This document shows, one piece after another, positions 8,795 through 19,323 of a DNA stretch of 64,000 bases. The notes under the pieces were generated by a model that was not told the DNA's origin, did no database searches, and worked only from the letters and a program-made list of their open reading frames with translations. The position numbers and the translations under genes are program-made. Positions within the stretch are counted from its first letter, which is position 1, and the number at the start of each line of letters is the position of its first letter. The stretch is taken from positions 62,001 to 126,000 of the forward strand of contig CAJXPQ010000006.1 in assembly GCA_913058265.1 (NCBI GenBank), written 5' to 3'. The stretch is from an uncultured Oligoflexia bacterium (GTDB lineage: Bacteria; Bdellovibrionota; Bacteriovoracia; Bacteriovoracales; Bacteriovoracaceae).

Positions 8795-11593
8795 TTAAAA
8801 GAAACCAATTGACACATGCAGCCTTCCAGGGCTCTCTAATCTACCAGAAGAATCTTCTTTTCTCAAGAGTTTTATGCCGTAATCGAAGTCTAAAGTACCT
8901 ACTGGTGTGATGTATTTAAATGATAAACCTACAGAAGACCTAAGTTCATCCATATCGACCTCACCCACAAAAAGACGACCCGCATCATAAAATACCCCAA
9001 GAATTGAGGAGTCTGATAGGTTGTACCTAGGTTCAAACTTTAGATTTACCATGTAGGCCCTAGAATTTACCTCTACTTCGCTAATATCTTTACCATTTTG
9101 TAGTACATTTATTTCTCCGTCATCAAATCCGCGAACCTGGTCGGTACCAACTAGTCTGAATACTTTGATATTTGGTATGTAGCCTTCGGTACTTCCATCG
9201 GCATTAACATTAGTTGCGTTATTCTCTTGAATTCCGAAGGTTCCAGACATCGCCAAGGTAATATCCGGAGAAATTGGGACATAAAACTTATTTCGACTTA
9301 TTAGTTTATAGTAATCAATTGTAAGTTCATCGTTTTCCTGTGAAAGGAAGAAAGGATTGGCAAATTCACAAGACAGCTCATGTAAAGTTCCCTTGCTTGG
9401 ATTAACAGACCTATTTCTCAAGTCGAGAGATATAGATGGAGTGAAAGAGCCAATTTGGAAATGGCCATCATCCTTATCAAATGTGGCGTCAAATTGAGAT
9501 ATCGTCTCAACCTGCTGCCTGATGGACAAGCTAAGTCTTTTTGTAAAATCGTAGCCAACTCCATACCCAATTCGCTGAATATCGGCATCGAATGAAAAAA
9601 ATCTTTTTCGTAATTTACCGACCGCCATATCAAAATTAACGTCTGAGTGGAAAATATGGTCTTCAGAATAGTTAACCGTAGAGTCAAACTCCCACAATGA
9701 ACTAGATTCCTTTCGTCGAGTTTCATCTAATGAGCTAAGATCAAAGCGCTTATTAACTGTTCCATTAAATGTTATACGTTTATTCATTCCATCAATATTA
9801 TTGTAAGTAACAGTAGTCGATAGCTTAAATCCAATATCAGAACGAATACCTGGGGCCAACTCAACAGATCCAAAGTCTTTCTCGTTAACGAAAATCAAAA
9901 TATCTGTAGAACTCTGACCTTGTGTTACTGGCTTGATCTGAACTGTACTAAACAGTCCTAACCTTAAAAGATTACTTTTAGACTGTTCTAAAATATTTGT
10001 TGTTATTAGGTCCCCGCTCTCAAACTCAATTTCTCGTTCTATGAGAATTTTACGGGTACGTGTATTTCCTAGGATGATAATATCATCAACAAAAAGTTTT
10101 TCACCAAGTTCAATTTTTATCATAAGGTCAACACGGGAATTCTCAAGTTTATAGGATACCAAGTCTGCACCTCGTAAATTGGAGATCTTGCTAAAGTAGT
10201 ACCCTCCCTGCTGCAAATAATCTTGAATAAGTTCGAGGTCAGTCTTAAAGAAAATAGGATTAAATGGCTGATTCATTTTATTGCTTATGCGTTTAAGGAT
10301 ATCTAGTCTAATCTCGGCCGAAACTCCTTCTATCTGAATCTTATCTATTTTTGTTTTTACTCCCTCTCTAACTTTAAAAAGAACGTTTGGAGAATTTGTC
10401 TTAACATCGTATTGGATAACAGGACTCTCAATAAAGATACTTACAAAACCATTTGATATATACTTGTCTCTAAGTAAGTTGATGTATTTCTCATAGTTCC
10501 GTTCATCAAAGTAGTCATAAAGAGCTTGTTCGGAAGAGATCTCTTTATAAAATTCATAAAGGTCTTCTTGTGAGAAGAAACTATTCCCCTTAAATCTTAA
10601 GCCGCTAATTCTTGCTCTTACTCCCTCATCAATCTGAATAGAGTACACCCTAATATTCTCACCGTTTAAGTCTTTCCTGAGAGCTGAGGTAGCGATTACT
10701 CCTGCGTTTAAGAATCCTTTTTCGCGATAGAGTCCCTTAATAAATTTTATAATATTTTCATTTGCGACTTCTCGCTTGGATGAAACAAAATAACGTGAAA
10801 GCTCATTCTTAAGATAGGCTTGAGAGAAAAATTTATTATCCATAAAATAAAAAGCATAATTACCTTCTGACTTCACATCCAGATACAAAGAAACTGAGTT
10901 GTTACCCAAGAATCTATAACGAACATCAAAATCCACAAGGTAATAACCAAACTCTACAAACATCTCTTTCAATGATTCCATCTCTTCTTTAAGGGCTTGA
11001 GCATTAAAAGGTTTATCTATGTTTTGATAAAGCCTCTTTTTTATATACCTCTGAATAAGATCGGAATTTGCATTTGTTGTTATATCTCGAATCAGTATTG
11101 GATCTCCAAGATTTAAAGTGTATTTTAAATCAGCAGAGTTACCAGAGGTTTTCAATTGATATGATGTTTTGGCATTTGGAAATCCTGCCTCTTTGGCAAC
11201 CTCAACAAGTAAGTTACTTGTTATCTTCAATTTCTGGGAGTCAATATACTCCCCTTCTCTAATCGGTAATATTGGAGGAATATTTAAATCATACGATCCA
11301 ATAACCTTAACATCTTCGAAGCTTCGAATTTTTTTCTTCTGCTTTGTTTCAATGTGAAGATGTTTTTTATCAACTGTAAATGAAAGCTCACGTACACCTT
11401 CATTTGCGATATATACTTTAAAGACGCTGTAGAAATGACTTTTACTAGTGTACTTCCGCTTAAGTGAAGAGAATGTCTCTTTCAAATCGTTGCACTCTGA
11501 GCCAGAAACACAATTGACTTTAACACTTCTAATGTCGAAAGAGTAAGCATTCGCTGTAAATAATATAATTAAAGCAAGAAAGAATCTCATCAT
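8795..11593 (-). CDS. tamA: Omp85-family outer membrane protein, TamA-like
   Basis: The 932-residue product has a signal peptide (MMRFFLALIILFTANAYS), a long series of POTRA-like repeats (for example VDDIIILGNTRTRKILIERE) and a C-terminal beta-barrel with the VRGFDDGEI motif of Omp85 lid loops and a terminal Phe. It should insert barrel proteins into the outer membrane. Because it directly follows tamB, it is called TamA rather than BamA, although the POTRA region looks longer than in Escherichia coli TamA (three repeats). The start at 11593 overlaps the tamB stop in an ATGA arrangement, with AGGTGG 8 nt upstream; the GTG at 11605 lies inside that ribosome-binding site. Confidence 0.88.
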   Translation of the reverse strand: MMRFFLALIILFTANAYSFDIRSVKVNCVSGSECNDLKETFSSLKRKYTSKSHFYSVFKVYIANEGVRELSFTVDKKHLHIETKQKKKIRSFEDVKVIGSYDLNIPPILPIREGEYIDSQKLKITSNLLVEVAKEAGFPNAKTSYQLKTSGNSADLKYTLNLGDPILIRDITTNANSDLIQRYIKKRLYQNIDKPFNAQALKEEMESLKEMFVEFGYYLVDFDVRYRFLGNNSVSLYLDVKSEGNYAFYFMDNKFFSQAYLKNELSRYFVSSKREVANENIIKFIKGLYREKGFLNAGVIATSALRKDLNGENIRVYSIQIDEGVRARISGLRFKGNSFFSQEDLYEFYKEISSEQALYDYFDERNYEKYINLLRDKYISNGFVSIFIESPVIQYDVKTNSPNVLFKVREGVKTKIDKIQIEGVSAEIRLDILKRISNKMNQPFNPIFFKTDLELIQDYLQQGGYYFSKISNLRGADLVSYKLENSRVDLMIKIELGEKLFVDDIIILGNTRTRKILIEREIEFESGDLITTNILEQSKSNLLRLGLFSTVQIKPVTQGQSSTDILIFVNEKDFGSVELAPGIRSDIGFKLSTTVTYNNIDGMNKRITFNGTVNKRFDLSSLDETRRKESSSLWEFDSTVNYSEDHIFHSDVNFDMAVGKLRKRFFSFDADIQRIGYGVGYDFTKRLSLSIRQQVETISQFDATFDKDDGHFQIGSFTPSISLDLRNRSVNPSKGTLHELSCEFANPFFLSQENDELTIDYYKLISRNKFYVPISPDITLAMSGTFGIQENNATNVNADGSTEGYIPNIKVFRLVGTDQVRGFDDGEINVLQNGKDISEVEVNSRAYMVNLKFEPRYNLSDSSILGVFYDAGRLFVGEVDMDELRSSVGLSFKYITPVGTLDFDYGIKLLRKEDSSGRLESPGRLHVSIGFF

Positions 11594-14500
11594 TTGAAAG
11601 ACCACCTTAGCTTAACATCTGCACCGACAGAGCTATCATCGTTAATGGTCTCAGCATCATCTTTAGACTTCGATTCGTAAACCCCTTCCAGAGAAACATT
11701 ATTATTTATATTGTAGTTCAAGTTCATAGATTGCTTTTGGGTATTACTATTCCCAACAGTTGAGGAAACAGACAAACTCATAGCATCATTAAGCTTTTTC
11801 TTTATCTCAAAAGTTGTTGCCGAGCTAACCTTACCAACACCACTAGAGGAACCCTCTTCCGATCTTTTTGACAAATAACTTCCTTCATCTTTAGATATGG
11901 AAGTACCTAAGTTGACCTGAAGACCAAATTCATTTTTTAAAGTTTCATTTATTTTAAAGCTGTCAAAAATGATTGATCCAACACCTGCTCTTGTCATACT
12001 TTCTTTTTCTGAGTCAGATAAATTATTAGAAAGATCTTCTGTATAACCAAATGCAATCAAAGAGAGGATGTCTGACTGCGATAAAGAAGGTTCACTAGTA
12101 AGATCTAATCGATAGTTTTTAACAGGCCCAATCAACTTAACAGTTACATTGTAGTTATTGATCTTAGAAGTTGTTACAAAATCTAATTGTGGATTACTAT
12201 ATTTATTCCTGTCGACAAAGAAGACACTACCTTTGGTAAATAGAAATTCATTATTTTTAAAGGTTATCTTGTTTCTTCTCGTAGCTAAATCAATTTTACC
12301 AATAATTCTTGGATCACGCTCTCCACCCAATATCTGTAAATTACCCTCAAAACCTAAGTCTGCAAGAGAGTTTCGAATGTAAATAGGCTCCCTAGTAACT
12401 ACATTCAGATTAAAATTAATTAATTGGCTTGTAGCTTCGCTACTAGATTCTGGTAAATAATCTACATCAGAGCCAACAATTGACTTTCTTCCCTTTAGAT
12501 AATCTGTTACCTCATTTATTAATATAAATTTTTGGATATAAAAATCTCCACCTAGTGTGTAAGGAAAATTGTTTCCAATCAGACTTCCCGCACCAGAGAA
12601 ATTGAGATTCGATTTATCCATGACAGTAATACCTGCATTCTTAAATTCATAACGAAGATTTATATCAGGAACAAGCCTTGTTAAGTTCACGTCACCCTCT
12701 AAATTGAAAGTTCCATTAATAAGCTGTGCAACAAATTTATCTAGTTTCAGAACTCCGTTCTTGAAAGAAAGCTTCATATCAGCTTTTGTAATTTCTGTAG
12801 GTATAAGGTTGGTGGTTAGTGATAAGTTATTTGAAGTTACATTTGCTTCATACAACTCCTTGCCTTTGCGATTTCCATAAACAAGTTTTCCACGAATATT
12901 TCCGCCTGCCTTATATACAATATTATTGAAGACTTCTAAAATACTTGAATCAATCTTCAATTGAGTTGTTGTGTCATAGTCACGATGCAAGTCCCCGCTC
13001 CCAGTACTAATAACATAAAACTTACGACCACGAATGTTTGTGTCCCATAAAACTACCTTGCCATCAGTTACGACAATTTCTGAATTAGGATTTTGATAAT
13101 TCACTTCTATAGGCGATTTACTAAACATGAGTTTCTTCATATTTGAATTGTAATTATTAATCTTCAGCTTTTCTGGATCAAAATCAAAGTTTAAAGAATA
13201 TAGTACACTTCCTTTCAAGTCATTATTTACAAGGTCTACACCAGAGAAGACTCCAATTATATCTCGAAGATTTGGAATATTTAAATTTAAGTCGACGTAG
13301 GACTTCTTCGGATTAACTCTACTCAAGTTTAAAAAAGACTCAATACTAATTTGTTCATTAAATAGGTTTAACTTGAAGAGTGAGCTTTTATTATTTAAGT
13401 CTATATCCAGGGACGAGTCCGAGTACCTCTTATTATACACAAATGAATCTGTAAGCTTAAGCTTTGAAACTCCAGACCACTTCTCATTGTTATAGTTTAA
13501 ACTAATATCTCCGTTAAGATTACCACGCAAATTCAATGGCACCCTTGAGTAATAGGATGATTCTTGAATTGGAACCGCTTTAACACTTAGATTAACGATC
13601 AGGTCTTTCGACTTTAAATCATATCCCAACGAGCCCCTAAGTTTTCCTTTTGACTTATTCGCCTTAAAGTCTTCAATTAAAAATTTGCCCTCGCGAATAT
13701 TGAGTTTTGCACTTACACTGTCTAGGTTCTCATCGTATATATATGTATTCGAGCTATAGAGTGTGCTACTTAAATCTAGCTTAGAAATATCAAGCTTACC
13801 ATTTACACTTCCGACAGTATCCCACGTGCCATGAAACTCTTTATTCGATATTTTTATATTTCCAATAAGTGGAGCTAATATCTTTTTTGCAGATGACAAA
13901 GAAAGCATATCTACCTTGTAATCAGCCTCAATATTTGACTCTACTAAATCCACACTCAACTTCCCTGCAACCTTAGTGTCTCCAACAACACCTCTAATCC
14001 TCGGAATAGTTAACGTGCCTTTATCAATATCCATATTGATACTTGCTTGTACTTTTTCAAGAGCATAGTCCTCAAAGCTAAAGTCATTTAACTTCGTATT
14101 GGCCATAAGCTTCAATCCGCTCCCCTTATTCTCTAATTCAAGTCCAAGAGTTCCTCTACCCAAAAAGTTGAGATTACTAATCTTTCCAATATCTACAAAA
14201 TCAATAAAACTGACAGGAATCTTAATTCTAAATTCTCCCCCACCAATAACTCCATTTAAGGATAAAGCTGTCTCATTTTTACTTGCACTAAGGTTCATCT
14301 TGAATATCTTCTTATCCACTAAAAACTCAGCATTGCTTAATGAGAAGTTTTCAAGTTTTATTATTTCTGAGTTTTCTTTTCCCAGCACACTCAGCTCATT
14401 AAGTTCTGCACCGTCTTCTATTCTAAATGAATAGCTATCCTTAAATAAATCAAACCGTACTTCTCCCGAGACTCTACCCCTAAGCATTTCTGTACTATTT

Positions 14501-15603
14501 CTTAGGTAACGTAAAAAGTTATCAAACTCCAGATCTCGTACATTTGCTATTATAGGATCTTCAACAAATTTTTTACTTTTAAAATTATACAGCTCAAAGG
14601 GCTTAATAAGAGTTAGTTCTTGCTTCTTTTCTGTGAATCCAAACTCTAAAACTTTTATATGCTCAGAACTCACTCCAATTTTGGCATCAAGCTTTTCCCC
14701 GTATAAAAAATCTGTGCGAAATTCCGAAAGCTGCAAATCAGAAAGAATATCATACTCAATTCCCTTTCCATCAATATTAGCTGACAAGTCCAATATTCCC
14801 GTATCAAGCTTCCCGACCTTTTCGAACTCTAGCCATGTGTGTAATTCGTTAATTGGCATTTTTATTTTTGTACTTAACTTATAGGATATATTTTTTGATA
14901 AATATGACTCAATTTCACCGTCTAAAGACATGTTAGTATAGCCCGAGTTAATCTTAACCTTGTTTAGCCTTAGTCTATATTGATCAACATTGGCGTCGAA
15001 CTCAAGGCTATCTAGTCCTTTTCTTTTTCTTAAATATTTAGTTAAATCTATATTTTCAATTTTACCTCTTAACCTCAAACTTTTAGATTCTGTGGAGATT
15101 TTCAAGTTTTTAACAGCAATATTCTCTCCCCTATAATTTATTGAGATATCCGTTAATCCAATGTTTTTTAGTGGGATGGTTTCAATTATCGAGAAATCAG
15201 GTACACCACTATTTTCAACTTCACTTTTCTTTTTCTTTTTTTCTTTAGATTTATTTATTAAGACGACTCCATCTGAGCACTCCACATTATGTATCATGAA
15301 CTTTGTACTAAACGCATCAATTAGATTAAAGTATACTCCTAATTTTTTCACCTTCATTTCTATTTCGGTACCCTCAATAACACCGGAAAAATCCACCTCT
15401 TTAACTTCTAGCCCAGGAGGCAGCAGCGTAAACGCCAAGTTTGAAAATTGAATATCACTTTTGAATGTTTGATTAACGTATGAAGTAAGGACCTTTGAAA
15501 CATTGTTTGCAACCCATTTACTTTGCAAGACTTCCCAAACGATCATAAAATTAACCGAAATTATAAAAATAAAGAATATGAGTACCTTATTTATTTTCAA
15601 CAT
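11590..15603 (-). CDS. tamB: Translocation and assembly module protein TamB
   Basis: A 1337-residue inner-membrane-anchored AsmA/TamB-family protein that spans the periplasm and works with TamA or moves lipids between membranes. It has one N-terminal membrane helix (VLIFFIFIISVNFMIVW), an AsmA-like start, then more than a thousand residues of repeated amphipathic beta strands (LRGKIENIDL, LNLNIPNLRD). The C-terminal domain (former DUF490) includes SLSQSDILSLIAFGYTEDL and the ending VGADVKLRWSFK. The length is typical. Its start codon overlaps the previous stop as TAATG, and its end overlaps tamA by 4 nt. Confidence 0.92.
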   Translation of the reverse strand: MLKINKVLIFFIFIISVNFMIVWEVLQSKWVANNVSKVLTSYVNQTFKSDIQFSNLAFTLLPPGLEVKEVDFSGVIEGTEIEMKVKKLGVYFNLIDAFSTKFMIHNVECSDGVVLINKSKEKKKKKSEVENSGVPDFSIIETIPLKNIGLTDISINYRGENIAVKNLKISTESKSLRLRGKIENIDLTKYLRKRKGLDSLEFDANVDQYRLRLNKVKINSGYTNMSLDGEIESYLSKNISYKLSTKIKMPINELHTWLEFEKVGKLDTGILDLSANIDGKGIEYDILSDLQLSEFRTDFLYGEKLDAKIGVSSEHIKVLEFGFTEKKQELTLIKPFELYNFKSKKFVEDPIIANVRDLEFDNFLRYLRNSTEMLRGRVSGEVRFDLFKDSYSFRIEDGAELNELSVLGKENSEIIKLENFSLSNAEFLVDKKIFKMNLSASKNETALSLNGVIGGGEFRIKIPVSFIDFVDIGKISNLNFLGRGTLGLELENKGSGLKLMANTKLNDFSFEDYALEKVQASINMDIDKGTLTIPRIRGVVGDTKVAGKLSVDLVESNIEADYKVDMLSLSSAKKILAPLIGNIKISNKEFHGTWDTVGSVNGKLDISKLDLSSTLYSSNTYIYDENLDSVSAKLNIREGKFLIEDFKANKSKGKLRGSLGYDLKSKDLIVNLSVKAVPIQESSYYSRVPLNLRGNLNGDISLNYNNEKWSGVSKLKLTDSFVYNKRYSDSSLDIDLNNKSSLFKLNLFNEQISIESFLNLSRVNPKKSYVDLNLNIPNLRDIIGVFSGVDLVNNDLKGSVLYSLNFDFDPEKLKINNYNSNMKKLMFSKSPIEVNYQNPNSEIVVTDGKVVLWDTNIRGRKFYVISTGSGDLHRDYDTTTQLKIDSSILEVFNNIVYKAGGNIRGKLVYGNRKGKELYEANVTSNNLSLTTNLIPTEITKADMKLSFKNGVLKLDKFVAQLINGTFNLEGDVNLTRLVPDINLRYEFKNAGITVMDKSNLNFSGAGSLIGNNFPYTLGGDFYIQKFILINEVTDYLKGRKSIVGSDVDYLPESSSEATSQLINFNLNVVTREPIYIRNSLADLGFEGNLQILGGERDPRIIGKIDLATRRNKITFKNNEFLFTKGSVFFVDRNKYSNPQLDFVTTSKINNYNVTVKLIGPVKNYRLDLTSEPSLSQSDILSLIAFGYTEDLSNNLSDSEKESMTRAGVGSIIFDSFKINETLKNEFGLQVNLGTSISKDEGSYLSKRSEEGSSSGVGKVSSATTFEIKKKLNDAMSLSVSSTVGNSNTQKQSMNLNYNINNNVSLEGVYESKSKDDAETINDDSSVGADVKLRWSFK

Positions 15604-16910
15604 TACTTTTTATCAATTCCTCTGTATTTTGGATTTTCCTTCAAAATGATCTTTTTATATTTTATGGCTTCAGCGTCTTTCCCTAAATTTATAAAAGATA
15701 GATATTTTAAATAGTTGAATGATAGTAGTTGATCAGCTGTATTCTCAAAGTTATCAATTGCCCAGTTGCAATAATATATACACTCTCTTAACTGACCCTG
15801 TTTACTTGAAGCCTCTGCAAGGAAGTAAAACTTTAAGGAATTATCTTCGAGTTTTTTTGATAAGTTTATAGCTGCGTCATACATCTCATTTTCAATAAAA
15901 CTGGTCACAAAAAGCTTTAGCTCTTCTTGGCCATATTCTTCCTTTACGACTCTCCAGTAAAGCTTATTACTCTGTTCATCTCTTTTACTAATTGGTGTCT
16001 TATCTCTTTCTTTTACTTCTAGTTCAGAGTATTCTTTTTCCTCTTTTTTTATTAACGTATTCTTTTTTATTTCATTTTTACTGATTTTTATTCGTTTTTC
16101 TTTGTAATCTCTATATTCAAGAAGGTACCTTGGGATATCCTTATGTTTAACTTTTATTTTATTTTTCAAATATTGATCTAACTCTTTTTTTCTTTCTATA
16201 AAAGGAAAAATATACATAAGAAACTTCTCATCTTTGAAGAGAATTATAAATTCATTAACTTCCTTCTTCGACAGCATAATTTCAGAGTTACAAGTTGCAC
16301 AGCGAATCTTTAACAACAGCATCATCTTTGCAAATTTCAACTGATTTGATTGATGTAACATTACAATACGGTATAAAGACTTCAGCACGCTTGCTGTCTC
16401 TCTTGTCTCCTCTTTCTGTACCTCTTCAGAAATAATTCGCAAGGCCTCATCATAATTTTCTAGTTCTAAAGCCACAAATAGCATTATGTTTGTCATTGCT
16501 GCTCTACCACTAAGTACTTGTTTAAATTTATTATGTATTTTATTAATTTGGTTATAATACTTGCTTGCTAAAAATTTAGAGAATTGCTTTTCAGTCAGCT
16601 CTTCAAACTCCTTAACATTACCCATCCTAAATATTATTTGAAGTAATTTTATATTTAAACGTGAAGACATTAAATTCTGCTTTCCAGTGTTTAATATTTC
16701 ATATATTTGCTCATCAGATAGTTTCTCTAATTCATTTTGGATTTGATCATAGATTTTATGGTTAGGATATTTGTTTGATATATCGATGATTCTTTTAAAG
16801 TTCTCAAGTTCTTCCGAGTTTATCTTTAAAAATATAGACGCTAAAGAAGTCTGTGCTTCTTTATATTTTTTAATTTCTAATTGGTTTTCGAACTCAAGTA
16901 ATTCAGTCAA
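15603..16910 (-). CDS. Alpha-helical repeat (TPR-like) protein of unknown function
   Basis: I do not recognise the family. The 435 residues are strongly helical and charged with no signal peptide, so it is probably cytoplasmic. Helix-pair patterns resembling tetratricopeptide repeats occur near the C-terminus (EMYDAAINLSKKLEDNSLKF, then QGQLRECIYYCNWAIDNFE). A CATCNSE segment near residue 204 carries a CxxC pair. A Lys/Glu-rich, probably disordered linker lies around residues 270-310. The stop overlaps the tamB start by one base (TAATG), implying coupled translation and a possible link to TAM function; this is inference. Confidence 0.75.
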   Translation of the reverse strand: MTELLEFENQLEIKKYKEAQTSLASIFLKINSEELENFKRIIDISNKYPNHKIYDQIQNELEKLSDEQIYEILNTGKQNLMSSRLNIKLLQIIFRMGNVKEFEELTEKQFSKFLASKYYNQINKIHNKFKQVLSGRAAMTNIMLFVALELENYDEALRIISEEVQKEETRETASVLKSLYRIVMLHQSNQLKFAKMMLLLKIRCATCNSEIMLSKKEVNEFIILFKDEKFLMYIFPFIERKKELDQYLKNKIKVKHKDIPRYLLEYRDYKEKRIKISKNEIKKNTLIKKEEKEYSELEVKERDKTPISKRDEQSNKLYWRVVKEEYGQEELKLFVTSFIENEMYDAAINLSKKLEDNSLKFYFLAEASSKQGQLRECIYYCNWAIDNFENTADQLLSFNYLKYLSFINLGKDAEAIKYKKIILKENPKYRGIDKK

Positions 16911-16946
16911 ATATACCTCGTCAAATGTGCTAACTTATTAATTATT

Positions 16947-18290
16947 TTAGCATTTTTCAGCGAGAAAATTTGTATTGTAAGAATTTGCCCTAAAGGATTT
17001 GTCTGTTAGAATTTCTTTGTGCAACTCAATATTTGTCTTCAAACCACCAATTACAGTTTCGTCCAAAGCTCTTAATGCTCTTGCGATACATTTCTCTCTA
17101 TCATCAGCATATATAATGATTTTAGAAATCATAGAGTCGTAATGGGGTGATACATTATAACCTGTGTAAATGAAGTCATCAACTCTAACTCCAATGCCAC
17201 CAGGTCTATGATAATGTGTAATTAAGCCAGGAGAAGGCATTGACGTCTTTGGATCCTCTGCATTTATTCTACACTCAATCACGTGACCGTGAAACTCAAT
17301 ATCTGACTGTTTCATTTCTAACTCTAATCCATACGCTACTTTAATCTGCTCGGAAATCAAATCAATGCCACATCTCTGCTCAGTTACTGGATGCTCCACT
17401 TGAATACGAGTATTCATTTCCATAAAGTAAAATTTCTGACTATCAAGGTCATATAAATACTCAACAGTTCCCACTGAGTCATAGCCTACTTTATGTGCAA
17501 GTCGTCTACTTGCCTCACACATCTCTGCCCTAGTTGACTCAGTAATGACTGGACTCGGAGATTCTTCAATAACCTTTTGAAATCTTCTTTGAATTGTACA
17601 ATCACGCTCACCCAGATGAAGAACATTATTATGCTTATCAGCAAGAATTTGAATTTCTACATGCCTTGGATTTACAACATACTTTTCAATAAACAAGGTA
17701 TCATCACCAAACGCCAACTTTGATTCCTGCTTAAGAACTATGATTGTTGGTAAGACTTTCTCTATATCATCTATCCTCTTCATACCTCTTCCACCGCCAC
17801 CAGCGGAAGCTTTAATTAGTATAGGTAATCCAATTTTTTTTACTTCTTCTATTATTTTTTCATCGCTTGAGTCATTTACTAAAATTGGCTCAAGTGTTGG
17901 TACTTCTGCTTCTCTTGCAATTTTTTTAGATTCAATTTTATCTCCCATCGACCTTAAACACTCTGTGTTTGGACCAATAAAAGTTATTCCGCACTGCTCA
18001 CACATTTTTGCGAATTCTTCATTCTCAGATAAAAATCCGTATCCTGGGTGAATTGCATCAGCACCAGTTATTTCTGCCGCAGATAAAATGGCATGTATGT
18101 TTAGATAACTATGAACTGACTTCGCCGGGCCAATGCAAACCGACTCATCTGCAAGTTTTACATGTAAAGAATTTTCATCTGCTGTTGAATAAACAGCAAC
18201 AGTTTCAATACCAAGCTCCCGACAGCTTCTCAGAACCCTTATTGCAATTTCGCCACGATTTGCGATTAAAACTTTCTTAAATGGTTTCAC
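16947..18290 (-). CDS. accC: Acetyl-CoA carboxylase, biotin carboxylase subunit
   Basis: AccC carboxylates the biotin on AccB using ATP and bicarbonate, the first half-reaction of fatty acid synthesis. The 447-residue length is normal. Visible motifs are KVLIANRGEIAIRVLRSCRE at the N-terminus, the ATP-grasp loop KASAGGGGRGMKRI, FIEKYVVNPRHVEIQ and the active-site EMNTRIQVEHPVTE. It follows accB with one base between them and is part of the aroQ-efp-accB-accC run. Confidence 0.98.
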   Translation of the reverse strand: MKPFKKVLIANRGEIAIRVLRSCRELGIETVAVYSTADENSLHVKLADESVCIGPAKSVHSYLNIHAILSAAEITGADAIHPGYGFLSENEEFAKMCEQCGITFIGPNTECLRSMGDKIESKKIAREAEVPTLEPILVNDSSDEKIIEEVKKIGLPILIKASAGGGGRGMKRIDDIEKVLPTIIVLKQESKLAFGDDTLFIEKYVVNPRHVEIQILADKHNNVLHLGERDCTIQRRFQKVIEESPSPVITESTRAEMCEASRRLAHKVGYDSVGTVEYLYDLDSQKFYFMEMNTRIQVEHPVTEQRCGIDLISEQIKVAYGLELEMKQSDIEFHGHVIECRINAEDPKTSMPSPGLITHYHRPGGIGVRVDDFIYTGYNVSPHYDSMISKIIIYADDREKCIARALRALDETVIGGLKTNIELHKEILTDKSFRANSYNTNFLAEKC

Positions 18291-18291
18291 G

Positions 18292-18726
18292 TTATACTCT
18301 AATTCTATAAAGAACTTGCCCGTACTCTACAAGACTTTCGTTATCAACACATACCTCAACAATCTCGCCTGAAGCATCACTTTCAATTTCATTCATAATC
18401 TTCATAGCTTCTAATATACAGAGAGTCTGACCGGCAGAAACCTTATTTCCAACTGATACATAATTCGGTTTATCAGGTGACGGGCTTGCATAGAATGTTC
18501 CAACAAATGGTGATTTTACTTCATGCAAACTCTTATCCACTGCTATTTCAGCTGTTGAGCCAGACTGTGATGCAACACTTTGAGCTGGGACTTGAATATG
18601 TGACACTGGACTTGCTGTACTATTAAAACTCACAGAAACTTTAAAGTCCTTTTCTTCATATTTTAGCTCAGCGACACCTTCCGACTTCGCTAATTCTATA
18701 AATTTTTTAACATTTTTTATATCCAT
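18292..18726 (-). CDS. accB: Acetyl-CoA carboxylase biotin carboxyl carrier protein
   Basis: AccB carries the covalently bound biotin between carboxylase and carboxyltransferase. The product has a short helical N-terminus (KNVKKFIELAKSEGVAELKY), a Ser/Ala-rich linker, and a biotinyl domain containing SPFVGTFYASPSP and the biotinylation site EAMKIMNE, where the Lys is modified. Two adjacent ATG codons could start it: the second (18726) sits 6 nt from AGGAG, the first (18729) only 3 nt, so the second is preferred. The 6 nt after efp and the 1 nt before accC point to an operon. Confidence 0.96.
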   Translation of the reverse strand: MDIKNVKKFIELAKSEGVAELKYEEKDFKVSVSFNSTASPVSHIQVPAQSVASQSGSTAEIAVDKSLHEVKSPFVGTFYASPSPDKPNYVSVGNKVSAGQTLCILEAMKIMNEIESDASGEIVEVCVDNESLVEYGQVLYRIRV

Positions 18727-18735
18727 CATAATCTC

Positions 18736-19305
18736 CTATGACTTTGATCTTTCAACGTATTCACCTGTTCTTGTATCGATTTTTAATTGTTCATCGACAT
18801 TTATAAAGAGAGGGACACTTACTTGAAGTCCTGTTTCCATTATTGCTTTTTTATTACCACCAGCTGCAGTATCACCCTTTAATCCGGGATCAGTTTCAGT
18901 AACCTTTAAGTTCACAAAGTTTGGTAGTTCTATTGATATTGGTCTTTCGTTAAAATATAAAATATCTACTTTGATACCTTCTTGTAAATAATTTTTTGCA
19001 TCACCTACATTATCATGACTAAGGTGTACGGATTCAAATGTCTCTGTATCCATGAAGTTATACCCATCCATATCGTCATATGTATATTCCATCTCACGCT
19101 CTACCATATCTGGTTGATCAACAGTGTCGACACCAGACTTAAAAGTTCTCTCCAGAACTTGTCCAGTCATCAGGTTTTTAATTTTGGCCTTAACAAATGC
19201 CGAGCCCTTACCTGGATTGGTATGTGCAAAGCTTACAACAATATAAGGCTTTCCTTCGATAGCTATTTTTAACCCATTTCTAAAATCAGTAGTTTGATAC
19301 TTCAC
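18736..19305 (-). CDS. efp: Translation elongation factor P
   Basis: EF-P binds between P and E sites and relieves ribosome stalling at polyproline. The 189-residue product matches family length, with the KOW-like N-terminal domain (FRNGLKIAIEGKPYIVV), the loop HTNPGKGSAFVKAK whose Lys is the usual modification site, and the C-terminal OB fold ending DTRTGEYVERSKS. I see no epmA/epmB or earP in the window, so the modification type is open. It sits between aroQ (18 nt) and accB (6 nt). Confidence 0.97.
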   Translation of the reverse strand: MKYQTTDFRNGLKIAIEGKPYIVVSFAHTNPGKGSAFVKAKIKNLMTGQVLERTFKSGVDTVDQPDMVEREMEYTYDDMDGYNFMDTETFESVHLSHDNVGDAKNYLQEGIKVDILYFNERPISIELPNFVNLKVTETDPGLKGDTAAGGNKKAIMETGLQVSVPLFINVDEQLKIDTRTGEYVERSKS

Positions 19306-19323
19306 GATCTTTCCTTTATAAAT

